DNA of 64,000 nucleotides from Isoetes taiwanensis (Eukaryota > Streptophyta > Lycopodiopsida > Isoetales > Isoetaceae). Shown piece by piece: positions 1 through 12,180 of the stretch; positions within the stretch are counted from its first letter, which is position 1; each line of letters opens with the position of its first letter. The notes beneath the pieces were generated by a model. The model was not told the DNA's origin. It did no database searches and saw only the letters and a list, made by a program, of their open reading frames with translations. The stretch covers positions 826,949 to 890,948 of the forward strand of contig JAJEKV010000014.1 in the NCBI GenBank assembly GCA_021234155.1. The letters run 5' to 3'. The position numbers were made by a program, and so were the translations under genes.

Positions 1-420
1 AATTACAGTGCTTTTATGCTCGTAAGTAGAGGAGCATCATGTCTTCTTTATAAAGGAATTTTAAGAAATGGACAAGTCATTGCAATCAAGAAACCCGCTA
101 ACTCTAACTCAGAGAAATCTGATTATTTTGATCAAGAATTACTGTTGTTAAGGAGCACGAATCATATGTATTTGGTAAATCTAGTTGGCTACTGCATTGA
201 AGAAAAAATTCTTGTGTTTGAATTCATGGAGAATGGATCCTTGTATGATTGCCTCTTCATCAGAAAAGGCATAGACTTGGATTGGAAAACGAGGATCAGA
301 ATAGCAGCTCAAACATCTAAAGGGCTGGAGTATTTGCATGCTTATGCTAGACCACCAATTATACATAGGGACGTGAAGGCTGCTAATGTGTTGCTGGACA
401 AAAACCTTTGCGATCAAAGA
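1..420 (+). pseudogene. Receptor-like protein kinase fragment (N lobe to catalytic loop)
   Basis: The translation from about base 16 reads as the first half of a plant receptor-like kinase (RLK/Pelle) domain. Seen: a degenerate glycine loop ending in YKGIL, the VAIK-type lysine in VIAIKK, an alpha-C glutamate in FDQELLLLR, the hinge-like LVFEFMENGSLYDCL, and an intact catalytic loop HRDVKAANVLLD. Reading similarity stops straight after LLDKNL. No DFG, activation segment or C lobe follows; the frame runs into unrelated sequence ending at 468. The glycine loop has lost its usual glycines (SRGASCLLYKG). Such kinases normally phosphorylate serine or threonine at the plasma membrane, but no membrane segment or ectodomain is visible because the window begins inside the gene. 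It could be an exon of a gene whose next exon I cannot see, but the damaged glycine loop favours a truncated pseudogene. Confidence 0.75.
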
Positions 421-1760
421 AACCGAATGAATATTGTGTTTTTTTTCCTTCTGAAGGTAAGCCCCTAAATCTTACCATTTTGAATTCTTCATTTTCCGAA
501 GAAACATTGTGTAAGTCTCCAGACTATCCTCCTTTCAGCTTTCTCGCACGAGCAGCAGCCCCCCTCACGGGCCGAGGTAATTCTACAAGAAGACCCAATA
601 AGAACCCTAAAAAAAAATGCCTGGAAGAGCGTCCCAGACTCACCGTCCCATTCAAACAAGTTCGGCTGCCTTCCTGCCCATACCCTTATTTTCTACCATG
701 TTTGCTCAAATTTTTGCTTGAAGCGATATCCAGAATGAGTTTGATAAAGAAATTTCTAACCGTAAAATTAAGACCTTCGAGGCCTGCATGCCATGCCATG
801 TAGACCACTGATATACCACCAGTTACCCAAAAAAAAAAAAAAACATGGGTGCCTACCATTGAAAGAAAACATGAAAATCACTATCTGTGTATGCGGGCTC
901 TAGATGTACGCATTAGTACATCAATTGAAATACACTACAAAATCATAGCAAAACCTTAGTGAAAAGCGTACAAAAATACAAAAGTAACCCCCTGTTATTA
1001 TGCTAGATATTCAATCTAAAGTGCAAGTAAAACCAAAATCTGGTGGGAAAAATTGCATATATGATTAATATGCTGATAAAAATGCTAGCAAAAGTGTACT
1101 TTGACAAAAAATCTGATGCAATTCTGACAGCTGCTAACATAAAATCTGACGATTTTTCTGATGTCAAAACCTTATTCTCTTGTAGTGTACAATTACGGTC
1201 TAACTTGTAACAATACATGACATTATATTTGACATTAATAATGATGCAATTTTCATCTGCACATGATATTATATGTGGCATTGTTAGTAATGCTACATCT
1301 GATACTAATTATATTAGAAAAGATGGTACAAAGGTTGATGCTCATGTTGCCATTATAGCGCTCTGTGTTGATATTCATAAATGATTTAGTTATAACAGTA
1401 CATGTGATCCTGTAGCTGACACTAATATAGCACTACAGTGATAAAATGCATGACTTAATTATAGTAGTACATGTGATCCTATAGCTAATACTATAGCTGC
1501 AGCTATAGATCAGCTATAGATGATGCTACAAATAATACTATTATGCCACCACAATGCCATAAAATATGATACTACGACTGTTGCTATTGGTAATCCTACA
1601 AGTGACAATATAGATGATGCAATTTCATCAACAACTACTGTCAATTATTGTGTCAAAATCTAGAAAATGGAAGCGTGATTTTAAGTAAATAAATGATAAA
1701 ATTCGTGACTTAGATTGATTATTTTCTTGTAATTTCTTCAACAAGTATTGGTAGTTTATT
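421..1760. other. Non-coding stretch, no gene recognised
   Basis: AT-rich sequence with short homopolymers. Frames of up to about 130 codons occur but show no recognisable domain. Short words such as acatgtgatcctatagctgac recur in variant form between about 1,400 and 1,500, suggesting decayed local duplication. Confidence 0.4.
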
Positions 1761-1762
1761 TG

Positions 1763-1830
1763 GTTAAGGTACGTGACTCGCAACTAAAAGGTTGTAAGTT
1801 CAATTTTTGTTTTGTATAACTATCTTTTTG
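1763..1830 (+). repeat. Possible tRNA-derived SINE head or tRNA relic
   Basis: The stretch has an A-box-like word (tggttaaggt near 1,763) and a B-box-like word (aggttgtaagttcaat near 1,790-1,806) spaced as in a tRNA or a tRNA-derived SINE. The B-box core is imperfect and I could not fold a full cloverleaf by eye, so this is a weak call. It lies just upstream of the 141-bp tandem repeats. Confidence 0.3.
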
Positions 1831-1873
1831 CATCCCTGTGACGACCATCTTTTGTATATACGAGTATGATACA

Positions 1874-2395
1874 AGTACCCATATGGTCGTCACACCATCC
1901 CCCTCCTAAACGATGATGGCTTTCCCTTCAACGATGGTTATGAGGCATAATATTCTTCCTTCAATATCAAACACCCAATCATCATAAGTTGAATTAGTAT
2001 AAAGATCTTTGTCTAGTACCCATATGGTCGTCACACCATCCCCCTCCTAAATGATGATGGCTTTCCCTTCAACGATGGTTACGAGGCATAATATTCTTCC
2101 TCCAAGATCAAACGCCCAATCATCATAAGTTCAATTGGTATAAAGATCTTTATTTAGTACCCATACGGTCAATTCCCCTCTAGTTACGAGGCATAATATT
2201 CTTCCTCCAAGATCAAACACCCAATCATCATAAGTTGAATTGGTATAAAGATCTTTATCTAGTACCCATACGGTCGATCCCCTCCTAAACGATGATGGTT
2301 TTCCCTTCAACGATGGTTACGAGGCGTAATATTCTTCCTCCAAGATCAAACACCCAATTATCATAAGTTGAATTAGTATAAAGATGTTTGTCTAG
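1874..2395. repeat. Tandem repeat, about 141-bp unit, four copies
   Basis: Units start at about 1,874, 2,015, 2,156 and 2,261, each at the word agtacccata. The first two periods are 141 bp; the third unit is shortened to about 105 bp by loss of internal sequence and the fourth is about 134 bp. Each unit carries gatgatggctttcccttcaa and ends near agttgaattagtataaag. Copies differ by scattered substitutions. No coding potential is seen. Confidence 0.85.
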
Positions 2396-2502
2396 GATAT
2401 CTAGACATGGAGCAAGGCCTAATGCAGGCAAGATTCAGAACATAAATAGAGACTAGAGTTGGTATCAAAACAAAACTTGGAGGATATTGCACAGGATTAA
2501 AG

Positions 2503-2865
2503 TTAGATTATGGAATATCTTCCTGGTGATCTTACATCCAAAAGGTCACGATGACCTTTGGAGTGGATCAACACCATGAAACGGTGTCTGTAACCTGTGG
2601 TGAGCAGAGATTTCTCAACCGAATCAATCAATATATCTTCTATTTCTGGTAAATTTATCAGTAGATCATGAGTAGGAACAAAGACAGGAGCATACTTTAG
2701 AATTGGAGCATGGACGAACCCCAGAGACTTGAACACAAGATCTCATAGAGTAAAGATTGACTTGCTATGAAAAAGGCATCTTCTTATAGATCCTCCTTTA
2801 GTTGCTCCCAAGCATCCTTGGAGCTCTTGGCCGCTTCAACTTGAGCAATTATGATATCACACCTA
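2503..2865 (-). pseudogene. Possible Copia-type gag relic
   Basis: On the minus strand the reading AQVEAAKSSKDAWEQLKEDL (about 2,790-2,850) resembles the start of Copia gag (UBN2-type) proteins, where an alanine-x-alanine stretch leads into a DAWxxL motif. It hits a stop at once, and the frame that follows (2,503-2,736) is not recognisable. No LTRs were found. Treat as a weak retroelement trace. Confidence 0.25.
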
Positions 2866-3183
2866 CTAGCTTCCCATTCCATTTGCTAGCAAAGAAGGTT
2901 TCCAGCGGGAATTGGCACTCACTGATGGCAGCGGAAACCACATGTTGAAAAACCATGGGGTTCCCATAGACCGGCCATGATTAAAGGATTGGAAATTTTT
3001 TTTAAATGTGAAATGTCTCGTTACAACGTCACAAACACGGCAGTTGAAGTAACGGGGAACGCACATTCGCAGTCACAGTAACGTTAACGCGTCGTCGGCT
3101 ATGGCAGAAATTTAGGGCTCTCGGATCTAAAGACTACCGAAAGCTTTGGATCTTCAACAAACGAACTAGCTCCTAGATCAGCG

Positions 3184-3804
3184 ATGGCAGCTCCTCCGAC
3201 GCAGTTAGAAGGCGGTGGAAGAATTAGTACCACGGATCAGATCAAGGCTTTCTTGTTGCGGATGAAAGATGGGGCTTCTACCACTGCCGCACAGCGTAAG
3301 CCCTGGTCGGAAATGATCGATGTAAGTAATATCGCCAAGCCTGATTCTCTTAATGAAGCTTCAAGTCGAATTCGCAAAAATCTTGCTTACTTTCGGATCA
3401 ATTACATGATCTGCATGGTTGCCGTAATTCTGCTTTCTTTGCTGTGGAATCCAACCTCTTTGCTGGTCATAGCAGTGCTTCTAGCCGGATGGGCATTTAT
3501 GTATGTTTTCAGAACAGATCCGGTGGTTTTGTTCAGCAGAACTCTCAGTGAAAAGGAGGTTCTTGCCCTTATGAGTGTTGTCACTTTGGTGGTTGTGTTT
3601 CTTTTGACAGGGGTTGGATCCCTTCTTATTTCAACTCTGGTTGTTGGGTTTCTTCTTATCTGTGTACATGCTGCCTTAAGAGTCCCAGATGATTTGTTCA
3701 TTGATGAGCCTGAATCTTCTGGTGGTCTTCTGTCTGTCTTTGGTGCCACTCCAATTTTACCAGTTTCAGTTCGACCAACTATACCAGTTACAACAAGCAT
3801 TTAG
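3184..3804 (+). CDS. PRA1 family protein (prenylated Rab acceptor)
   Basis: A complete, intron-free 206-residue protein. PRA1 proteins are small membrane proteins of the ER, Golgi and endosomes that bind prenylated Rab GTPases and help their membrane delivery. The PRA1 domain runs from about residue 55 to 180. Seen: the entry motif RIRKNLAYFRINYMI, a first pair of hydrophobic helices around LLSLLWNPTSLLVIAVLLAGW, the polar link RTDPVVLFSRTLSEKE, a second helix pair, and the family signature HAALRVPDDLFIDE near the C end. Length and single-exon structure fit plant PRA1 genes. The start at 3,184 is the first ATG of a frame open to the end and leaves a normal N-terminal tail of about 50 residues. 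The 100 bases upstream are richer in CpG than their surroundings, as in a promoter or 5' UTR. I cannot assign a subfamily letter. This is the only fully intact ordinary gene here. Confidence 0.93.
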   Translation: MAAPPTQLEGGGRISTTDQIKAFLLRMKDGASTTAAQRKPWSEMIDVSNIAKPDSLNEASSRIRKNLAYFRINYMICMVAVILLSLLWNPTSLLVIAVLLAGWAFMYVFRTDPVVLFSRTLSEKEVLALMSVVTLVVVFLLTGVGSLLISTLVVGFLLICVHAALRVPDDLFIDEPESSGGLLSVFGATPILPVSVRPTIPVTTSI

Positions 3805-6340
3805 CATACCAATTTCAGGTACTTATTTCTCTATCCTATAACTTAATAGCAATTTATTCATCCTCAACCAGTCGTTTTGATGGTTGGCTGATTATTACTT
3901 TCCAAGCTTGTTCAATTCATTATGTCATCCTACTAATATGAACATGCACTTTTGCATATTGTTCATATTTTGAGGATCTAATATGTGCAATCATGCATTT
4001 ACCAAACATCTATTGATACTATGTAATGTATTTATTTGCACATTAAGGCGTCAGATAATATTAGTTATACTGTGCAATCCGCAGTGCCTCAATGGTGCAT
4101 CTCGGCGAGTTCTGTTGGTGGCAATTCCATATACAGCGGTTTGTTCTCCTGAAGGATGAAGTTTTATTGTTAGTGTTATACTCTAGTCATTTGCAATTCT
4201 TCCACTTGGCTATTTGATGATAAAACTTACTCCTGGGTTGACTACATTTTGGATGTGTTTGTAAACTGTATAAATCTACATATGTGATCAGAAGCTTGAT
4301 TTGAATTTGTTGCACGTTAATCTTATCTGTGCCCTTTAGCTCTTTTTATTGTCCCTTCAATTTTGGCTTCAATTTTTTAAGCAAATGCTGCGCTTTGGGG
4401 TGAGGGAGAGCCATAAGCATGCAAAAAAAGTAAATTATGAACCTGTTCGGAGGAAGCTGAACTACGGAAATGGAACTTATAGCCCCTCTAGCTGGATCAA
4501 CCAAACTATGATGTTGTGCTAAACAAACTGTGGCACCTGCAAAGAGGTAACCGAACGTACTTTGTAATGGGAAGAAGTTCCATAATCCTTGCTGCATTGT
4601 TGGAATGAATGGCGCGTAACAAGCAAAATCAATGGTAGACAAGGGAACATAAGATCATGCATAATTTCAAAAACGAGGATATGGGGCCCTTAAATTTCAA
4701 CCTTTTGTCGGCCAGTTTTTTAAATAATAGGCTATAACTCAATTACCGTTATGAAAATGCATATGAAAGTTGTTCAGCTATGGACAATGGAAGATTTGGG
4801 TACATGCATGTTTTTAGAACCTTATGACCGCATTTTGAAGGCCCCCGTTCCTTGACGATCATGCGAATAAGAAATTTGGATCTTTGCCACCGGCTTTTTA
4901 CTATTTTCGTTAACGCGTTTCTAAAATTTTGACCAACTACAAACCACTTACAGCAGGTCTACGAAAGACAAATTCTAAATCATGCTGAAAGTTGTAGCGC
5001 ACAAGTTTATAATCCTCAAATAGATAAAGATAGCTAACAACAAGGAGAACGAGATCTGCTCCTGGTCTATCTCCATTATCTAGTTCATTAATACGATTTG
5101 GTTCCTGGTCCTTATGGAGTATAACAACGTGGACTGTAACAACGTTTTGTCTCATGGATTTTTAGTCCTGCCTTGCCATATCGAAGCCCCCTGATTGTGC
5201 ACTGAAGTTTTCAAAAAATAAAGGGAGATAGATGCTTATAGCATCTCAGAGACCTGCCAATTCTGCCTCTTAAGAGATGGTGATGTACATTGAGCAAAAT
5301 TGCATGTCCATATTCTTTGGACACCTGTTTATGTTAACTTTGAGCATGATGTGATGAATTCAACAAGCTCTTAAGTTATAGTAGTAGTAGTCAGAGTAGT
5401 AGTCAGTCAACTAGGGATGCTATTCAATTCTAATCTGAATAGCGCAACCATTTAGCACGCCATGTATGAGGATGTATGATAGGTTCCAGTGTCAATTCAT
5501 CCATATATAACGAAAGGCTTACAATCCTATACAAAATAGTTGGGGATAAAGTTTAACGTTATTGTCATACACTATTAATTTGCAATTCTTCCAACTGGTT
5601 ATTCGTTGATGATGTTTTCTTCTTGGTTGACTACGTGTTAAAATTACATGCAGCAACAGATGCTTAGTCTGTTACAGATATGAGAACAAATATTTTAAAG
5701 CTTAAATTTATAGCAAATAGAATTTTCTTTGGTTTACCTCTTTGTACCTGCACCTCCTAGAAGCATTCAACTGCCAATCTGACATATCCAAATCCATGCT
5801 CGCGACACCGCGATAACTGTGCGCATGTTCAGAATGCTTCTTGCATCATCATCAAACCATCTTCGCATCAGTTTGCTGTCAAAACTTCTGCTTGAGACGA
5901 TTTGCAGAAAATGCCTCAATGATGGTAATGAATGTGAGCATGTTAGATATTATCCCTTTCCTTTTCATCTCACACAGAAACTCTAAAAGCTTTATATGCC
6001 AGTGAATAAAAGGCTTGAAACTACCTTAAGATTGTCTAGAGTCACTTGTTGCCACTTAGCATCAGAATCCAATTTGTCTGGCTGCTTCCCCATGTTAAAT
6101 TGTCAAAGTGCGTTAGACTCTGCTTGGTTTGAGCCTGTAGCTTGAATCCGGCCATCATTTTCACTAACGAGACCCTGATGGCAGAGGTCTGAAAAGGGAA
6201 GGAAAAGGCACACACTCATACCAGTCAGGATTAATTATGTAGTCCAGGGCCACAACATATAGGGCTAGAAAAGTGGGAAAAAATGTAGCAGATCATAATG
6301 AAATCAGTAAAAGCATTACTTGCTGCATAAGTCTTGCATG
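3805..6340. other. 3' flank of PRA1 and non-coding sequence
   Basis: AT-rich sequence with no frame I can assign. Around 4,680-5,160 the sequence has the look of old dispersed repeat DNA, but no termini or domains were found. A short tagtagtag run lies near 5,380-5,400. Confidence 0.4.
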
Positions 6341-6345
6341 TGGAA

Positions 6346-6466
6346 GAGATATTTCTTAATCCTGATCCAATCTATTGGCATGTTTCTTCTATTGTTATGC
6401 TACCAGAGATATTTCTTAATCCTGATCCAATCTATTGGCATGTTTCTTCTATTGTTATGCTACCAG
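6346..6466. repeat. Exact tandem duplication of 60 bp
   Basis: The 60 bases beginning gagatatttcttaatcctga at 6,346 are repeated without a visible change from 6,406. Perfect identity implies a recent duplication or an assembly slip. The overlapping open frames merely read through both copies. Confidence 0.95.
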
Positions 6467-6615
6467 TACATAAAGGGCATAAAAAAGAGAAGTTGTTTTT
6501 GCTCACAAATCCCACATTCCACAAAATTCCATAAAAAATCTTCTCCATAGCCTAGGTTCTTCCTGGATACAAAGTATCATAGACGTACTTTCTTCTTGTA
6601 ATTTTAGGGTTCTAA

Positions 6616-6970
6616 GGCCCTTTTTCCATGGTAGTCTTATTTCTAAAAATCACATATTTTATCAAATGATATTTGGCCATCTATTGTCCTAAAAAAAAAT
6701 CACTTTTCCACTATCAAAATAAGACATGTCTTTATTAGGTTGGGAATAGGTTTGGATTGTAATTGGAGTCTTATTTTATTCCGGGGGATTTCCCCGCCGT
6801 AAAATAAGACATCTAGTCTTATTTGAATTTATAACTAATGGTTTTCCACTGGTATTTTAGTGGTGTCATATTTTATGACTACCATATAGTGGAAAATCAA
6901 GTTTAAATTTGTGTGGTGTCATATATGATATGTGACAGTCATATTTTGCTATTAGTGTGGAAAAAGGGCC
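6616..6970. mobile_element. Harbinger/Tourist-type MITE, 355 bp
   Basis: A perfect 13-bp terminal inverted repeat, ggccctttttcca at 6,616-6,628 and its complement at 6,958-6,970, bounds 355 bp of AT-rich non-coding DNA. The element is flanked on both sides by TAA (6,613-6,615 and 6,971-6,973), the three-base target duplication expected for PIF/Harbinger elements. Inner sequence contains repeated gtcttatt/aataagac words in both orientations, so the interior can also fold. It encodes nothing and would need a transposase elsewhere. Confidence 0.85.
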
Positions 6971-7230
6971 TAAACCTATCCTCCTATACAATAATGTTAT
7001 ATTGTGTGTCCGTTGTGCATCTCGCCCTAGATCTGACGGTTCACATCCGTTGGGCATAGATCGGAGGGCCTGGGCTTTCACGAAAAGATGGCCTGTTAGA
7101 TCTTGGCTTTCAGACAGATATGGCCTCAATTCCTTACCCAATCTCTTCCTGCAGAAGAAGAAGAAGGGAAGAGAGCTTCGTTAAATTGTTCCTTGGCTAT
7201 AAAGGAATGCATGGCTATCTCTCTTCCAAT

Positions 7231-7361
7231 GATCGAAAAACTGTGCACCCCCGTTGCTCACGTTGAGCCCATCATTCAGAAGTTGTGGCCAGGGGGATCG
7301 AAAAACTGTGCACCCCCGTTGCTCACGTTGAGCCCATCATTCAGAAGTTGTGGCCAGGGGG
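7231..7361. repeat. Tandem duplication of 65 bp
   Basis: The block starting gatcgaaaaactgtgcaccc at 7,231 is repeated from 7,296 with no visible difference; both copies end in gtggccaggggg. Recent duplication is likely. Confidence 0.95.
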
Positions 7362-8922
7362 TCTTTTTAGATGAAAGCCCATAGATCCTCTTGATTTGGA
7401 TATAGGACTTAATTGGATGATGGAGATTTGAGACAAAAAGGGAAACGATTTGGTAACAGATCAGAAGAACAGGTGATCAAGAGAAGGGGTGATAATTCTG
7501 CTGATGAATTTTGGTAGATGCCCATGGCAGCAGATTCAATGCATGAGGGTGTAAGTCTTTCTCACAGTTAGCACAATGTTTCTCGGTTCCTGATGCCTTG
7601 AATGCCCATAAGGTATGTCCAGTTCCTAATTCCAACCATCTCCAATTCCTAATGTTTTTTTTTTTTTTTTATTTATTTATATCCTATTATTATATATATA
7701 GATATGAGGGTACTTACATACGGGGGTGTTACATATTTATGTTAATCTCGGTCGTTGATTTTTTTATATGCAGCAATGTGTCATTGTCTGGACCATTAGA
7801 TTCCATGAGCTCCCTACACAGCCCCCTTTATTTGGGGCTTTTGATATGGGACGTCGGATTTGAGGAATTAAATTGGGGCTTTTAACCCAGACCGTCAAAT
7901 TTTTGGTCCTCACTTTTCTGCTTCTCCCAATTGGCGACAACGGCGGAACTCCGGCAGAATGGCGCGCTCGCTGGACCTCTGGCTGGCATTTGCTTCTCAA
8001 GACTTTCGGCTATGGCGCTGATGCTTCCACATGCATTTCCCTTCTTTTGCAACCGTTTCTTTTTGCCAGATATGGTGCAAAAGTGTGATCAAGACGAAAT
8101 CGGCTTCCAGCCCCGACTTGTGGATTCCAAGGGTCAGGTTCAGATGTGGCTCTGGAGTTTTCTGTGATGGCGGTCTCTCCTGCCGCATATGCAGCGTCTT
8201 GATATGGTAAGGATGTCCAGATCTGGGCAATATAATTTTTTTTCTCAGTTTGTTCGGATTGCAGGGCACATGAAACTCTCGATTATTCTAGTCATGTTGT
8301 GGCTTCAGGGTTGAATAGAAAAGGTATCGATTTTTCTGTTCGTCTTATCATTTAGGGATGTTGAAGATTATTTGGCTGGCTCCTTGCAAAATCTGTTGTG
8401 CTGGTAGTGTGCTTGCAATAAAGCTTTTTTTTTTTCTCTTTTTATGGGTTGTTCTTACCTGTATTGTGCTCACTTGCAGGAGCCATTTGATTGATGGAGC
8501 CGAATTTGATAGAATCGTGATGGTTGTGTTAGGCCGAGCAACTGCAGTGATCAAATTTCATCTGCAAATAGTGATCATGAGGGCTTGGTCCGGCAGCAAG
8601 GGCGCCATGAACTGAAGAACGACAGTTGGAGCAGTGAGGAACGCCCATACTGTTTTTTAACCTGTATGAATATCTAATGATTCGTAATATGTTTGCAGTA
8701 TATACGATCCTTGTGTTTCAACCAAGAAGAGCTTGTGCCTTTGAATCCAAGACACCCATCCTCGAAATTTTGATCCGGTATGTTTTTCCTGCCATACACA
8801 TTATATAAGAGTCTGACATGATTTCAGTTGTTTCGCATCAAAAACTGATCGAATATGTGATTCTTGCATTGCAAAGGATAGATTAAGAGAGTTTTTTTGC
8901 ATGTTAAAAGTGACTGAACCTC
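7362..8922 (+). other. Region upstream of the LARP6-like exons
   Basis: Holds a polyT run (7,654-7,668) and several short frames. A La domain, which should precede the exons downstream, was looked for in the three forward frames and not recognised. The stretch 8,701-8,780 (reading FNQEELVPLNP, followed by a possible donor at gtatg) could be a damaged exon linking the La domain and the RNA-recognition motif, but this is guesswork. The MATTAELRQNG frame at 7,931 matches nothing I know. Confidence 0.3.
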
Positions 8923-9646
8923 ATGGTACGTGTTTGCCAACCTGAAGCAACAAATGGTGCAAATCATACTGGGCCAAAATACATAAAGAATGACAGGCTT
9001 CTGAGCAACAAGGTAATGGTTATATTTTTATTCCTTTCCAATCTAATTCAAGAAAATAGAACATCTCTATTAACTTTTTGTCCTCTAATTGTAGTTGCAT
9101 GCACTAATCCAATATGAGTCTGTCGAACAGGCAGAAAAAGCTGTAAGTCTGAATTTACATCTTCTCTACATGTATTGCTGGTTGTAGATGCATCAATTAA
9201 TCGATAAGAGGATAATTCTTTAGGTTGCAGACCTCACGGATCAGGGTAATTGGAGAAGTGGTCTTCATGTGAGGCTGCTTCTACGGCGTGCAGTAAGTTG
9301 CTACATGCCAAAATGGTAGTGCTTTTATGCATTTGTTAGACCCTTGACTTTCTGCTGGTGTTGTTTAGTTCCCCAACAAATATGGGCATAAGACCAGTGC
9401 AGATGCAACAGAGGGAGAGGATGATGGTCCGTCTGAAGAAAAACAAAGTGAAGATCAACAGCCAGAAGGCACTGAGGAACTGGTATGCAGTTCTCTATTG
9501 CTTTTATGTTGAGTCATGCAGTTTTATGGGATTTAGGTGTTGATGTTAGCTATTGGGCATCCATCAGGGGGGTGAGCATGCCAGATGGAACCAAAGGTTT
9601 TAGCATGGGTCGTGGCAAGGCAATACCACCTGTGAATACATCTTAG
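8923..9646 (+). pseudogene. LARP6: LARP6-like La-related protein, C-terminal half in about five exons
   Basis: LARP6 proteins bind RNA through a La domain plus RNA-recognition motif (RRM) and end in a short SUZ-C/LSA motif. Here the RRM end and C terminus are visible as spliced pieces. Exons: about 8,923-9,012 (VRVCQPE ... NDRLLSNK), 9,095-9,142 (LHALIQYESVEQAEKA), 9,224-9,292 (VADLTDQGNWRSGLHVRLLL), 9,369-9,482 (acidic linker) and about 9,568-9,646 (MPDGTKGFSMGRGK, then a stop). The first four exons have GT-AG borders and join in frame (phase 0). The last exon is one base out of frame with its nearest acceptor in a run of Gs. Sequence in frame just before exon one has stops, and no La domain was found upstream. 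A 5'-truncated pseudogene is most likely, but an intact gene with an unseen first half is possible. Confidence 0.72.
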
Positions 9647-11480
9647 CCTGTTATTCTGTGATTACCTTAGCCTGGTTATTCAGAAGCGCAATCTGGCATG
9701 CACCAAAGCCGAAATAATGCACCATGAAGAAATGTCATTGATGCAAAGATCATTCCGGATGACCACGTCATATTCCAACTCGTCTTGCTCTGGTTATCAG
9801 TAGGAGGCAAGCTCTTGCCTTGTGATCTTTCAACAATGCACTAGGATATGGCATCCCGATATTATTTCGAAGCAAAGGAATTCAAGGTGGATACACTTCA
9901 TGCATACTCCACTGTAAACTTTTAATGACTAACACGAATATAGCCACTAAGGGCCATGCGTAAATCAGAGAAAAAGTAAAGCGGTACCTTTATGTCGTTC
10001 TTCCATCTCTACTTGCAGCATATTAATCTTAACAAGCATAGGTCAAAAAGCTCCCGTTCCATAGGTTTACGGTGCTACAGATTGGCTGTAAACCATGGGA
10101 ATACGAAATGGTAATTACATTAAATGCAAAGTTCACCAATTCAAGAATACTCTGAAGACCTTGCCTGTTTTAGGATACGACTATGAATTTGCCAAATCCA
10201 TTCTTACATAACCCATAATTCACGTCTCCTATAACTCATTAAATGCATTGTACCATATGGCAGGTCAAGTCATTCTCAAGGAAAAGACTTAATGAAAATG
10301 TCAAACCCTAGATTTTTACACAACTTCTTGAATTTCCAAGGTACGAATAATTTAGATATTGGGTCCCATCATAGCTTACCATGGTGCAAAATGGTTCAAA
10401 TCAATAGTGAGATTATAGTGCCATATCCGCATGTCATACAAGTGTGTAGTCCATATTGTGTGTCGAAGTAAAGGTCTTGCACTAGAAAGTTAATGTTATA
10501 TTTGGTATAATTAATGTAAAATCGACCTCCCATGGAGATCATGTATGTGTGGACTAAGCAAATACTATGCCTTACACCTTAGAGCAACAAATGCACCATG
10601 TTGCCTTTGATCTTCAAACAAGACTAACATATCCCTAGATGTCTATTATCATAATGTTACATGTTAGACCTTCCATAGATTTTTATTCAAAGAACTACAA
10701 ACAGCCATTGGATTTTTTGAGAGCAAGTCCTATGTTAATAGGACATGTTCAAGTTATAGAATGAGGTGCATGTAGAGTTAAACTAAACACAAAGTCAACA
10801 CTTGCATTTCATTACATTTGACTATGGGTTCTCATCTTTCTGGACAGTCAAATTACAATTGCCAAAGCGTTAATTAGAGCTCTATTAGAAATTTGAGCAT
10901 AAGTTAACCGGAAAGTTGACTTGAAATTTGGACGCCTCCTCCCCTACATGCCACACTTTTCGATTCGGCCTTGAGGAGTGCATGGGGCTCATGCCCTTCA
11001 AATGGATCCATTTAAGGAGTCATACTTTACAACATAAATTCCATAATGAAACAATGGGGTAATTCAAGTTAAATTTACTAGAACATTTAAAAAGTTTCAA
11101 TACTTCAACTCGAAGAATTTGGAGGAATCTAAACATTATCAACATTTCTTATGGTTTTTACTATTTGCAAATTTAAAAAGTCTCGCATTTGATGCCTTAA
11201 AGAAAATATATCTATACAACTACTATATTTTTAGTTTACTCATGCATGCTTTATGACTTGAAGCATAATTGAGTCGAAGAAAAACCAAAGGACAAACGTG
11301 CAATAAATTTTCTCAACAAGAAATTCAAATAACAACATAGCCATATGAGAAATCCTTTTAGTCGATGTTGAAATACCTTTTTTGACTTTCACCACAACTT
11401 AAACGAGAGTTTGGTCAAGGGGTGGTCAAATAATTGGCTGCTGGTTTGACTAGGCTTCATGTACAAACTGTCACACACCT
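9647..11480. other. Non-coding stretch, nothing recognised
   Basis: AT-rich with no frame of 60 codons or more. No terminal repeats or domains were seen. It may include introns or intergenic DNA after the LARP6-like exons. Confidence 0.4.
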
Positions 11481-11486
11481 AGGGAA

Positions 11487-11760
11487 TCCTAGGGAATCTC
11501 AAGGAATCTCAAGAGAATCTTAGGGAATATCAAGAGAACTTCTCCTAATCTAGCGAAATGTAAGAAAATTTAGAGGAATCTTCATACAATCTTGGAGAAT
11601 CTAGGAGAATCTACATAGAATCTTTTTATGAACATAAGGAATCTTTGGGATAATCTTTGGGAATACCTAGAATTTAAAAAGAATCTTTGTGAACATAGGA
11701 GATCTAAGGGAATCTTCATAAAATCTTTAAGAATCTAGGGGAATCTTTGACAGAAGTGGA
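11487..11760. repeat. Degenerate short repeat around ggaatctt
   Basis: About twenty irregularly spaced variants of (a)gggaatctt/agagaatct occur, with periods of 10 to 25 bp. This looks like an old, diverged minisatellite. No coding frame. Confidence 0.7.
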
Positions 11761-12048
11761 ACCAACAGGTTGACTTAGAGTTTGAGCATGTGTTGACTCA
11801 CCAAGAGAACTTGAAAGTCTTTGGCTTCTTTTCTATAGCTTTCAGTCGACTTCATACACCCCCTTCATAGTACAAATACTTGTATATATATATAAGGACA
11901 ACCTTATATAAGGTTGTTTAACAAGATAAATGTGGTAGATACATCACAAAAGAACAAGGTGGTAAATACACCATGGTAGATACATAATGTAGCAGAACCC
12001 CAAAGGGGATAACTTTGGAAGATAAAAGCCAAAAGAAAAAGATTCCCT

Positions 12049-12180
12049 GTAACCAAGACTTCATCTCTTAGAAGTATTATTTCAGAATTGGTGACTTGAA
12101 GATATGATTATAGACAATCATTCTTATACTTTGAGGAAGATCTACATATTGGTGAGATCCTTCCTTTTTGGATTATCCAT
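12049..12180. repeat. Short module S of the tandem array, first copy
   Basis: This 132-bp block (starting gtaaccaagacttcatctct) recurs at 16,863-16,994 and 19,285-19,416. In those two places it is joined directly to the repeated body starting atatacaaagcattcag. Here it is separated from the first body (14,577) by 2.4 kb of other sequence. Confidence 0.93.

Noticed and set aside
1874-2395. Centromere-type satellite
   Set aside because: Only four diverged units, with one shortened; too few to call a satellite array.
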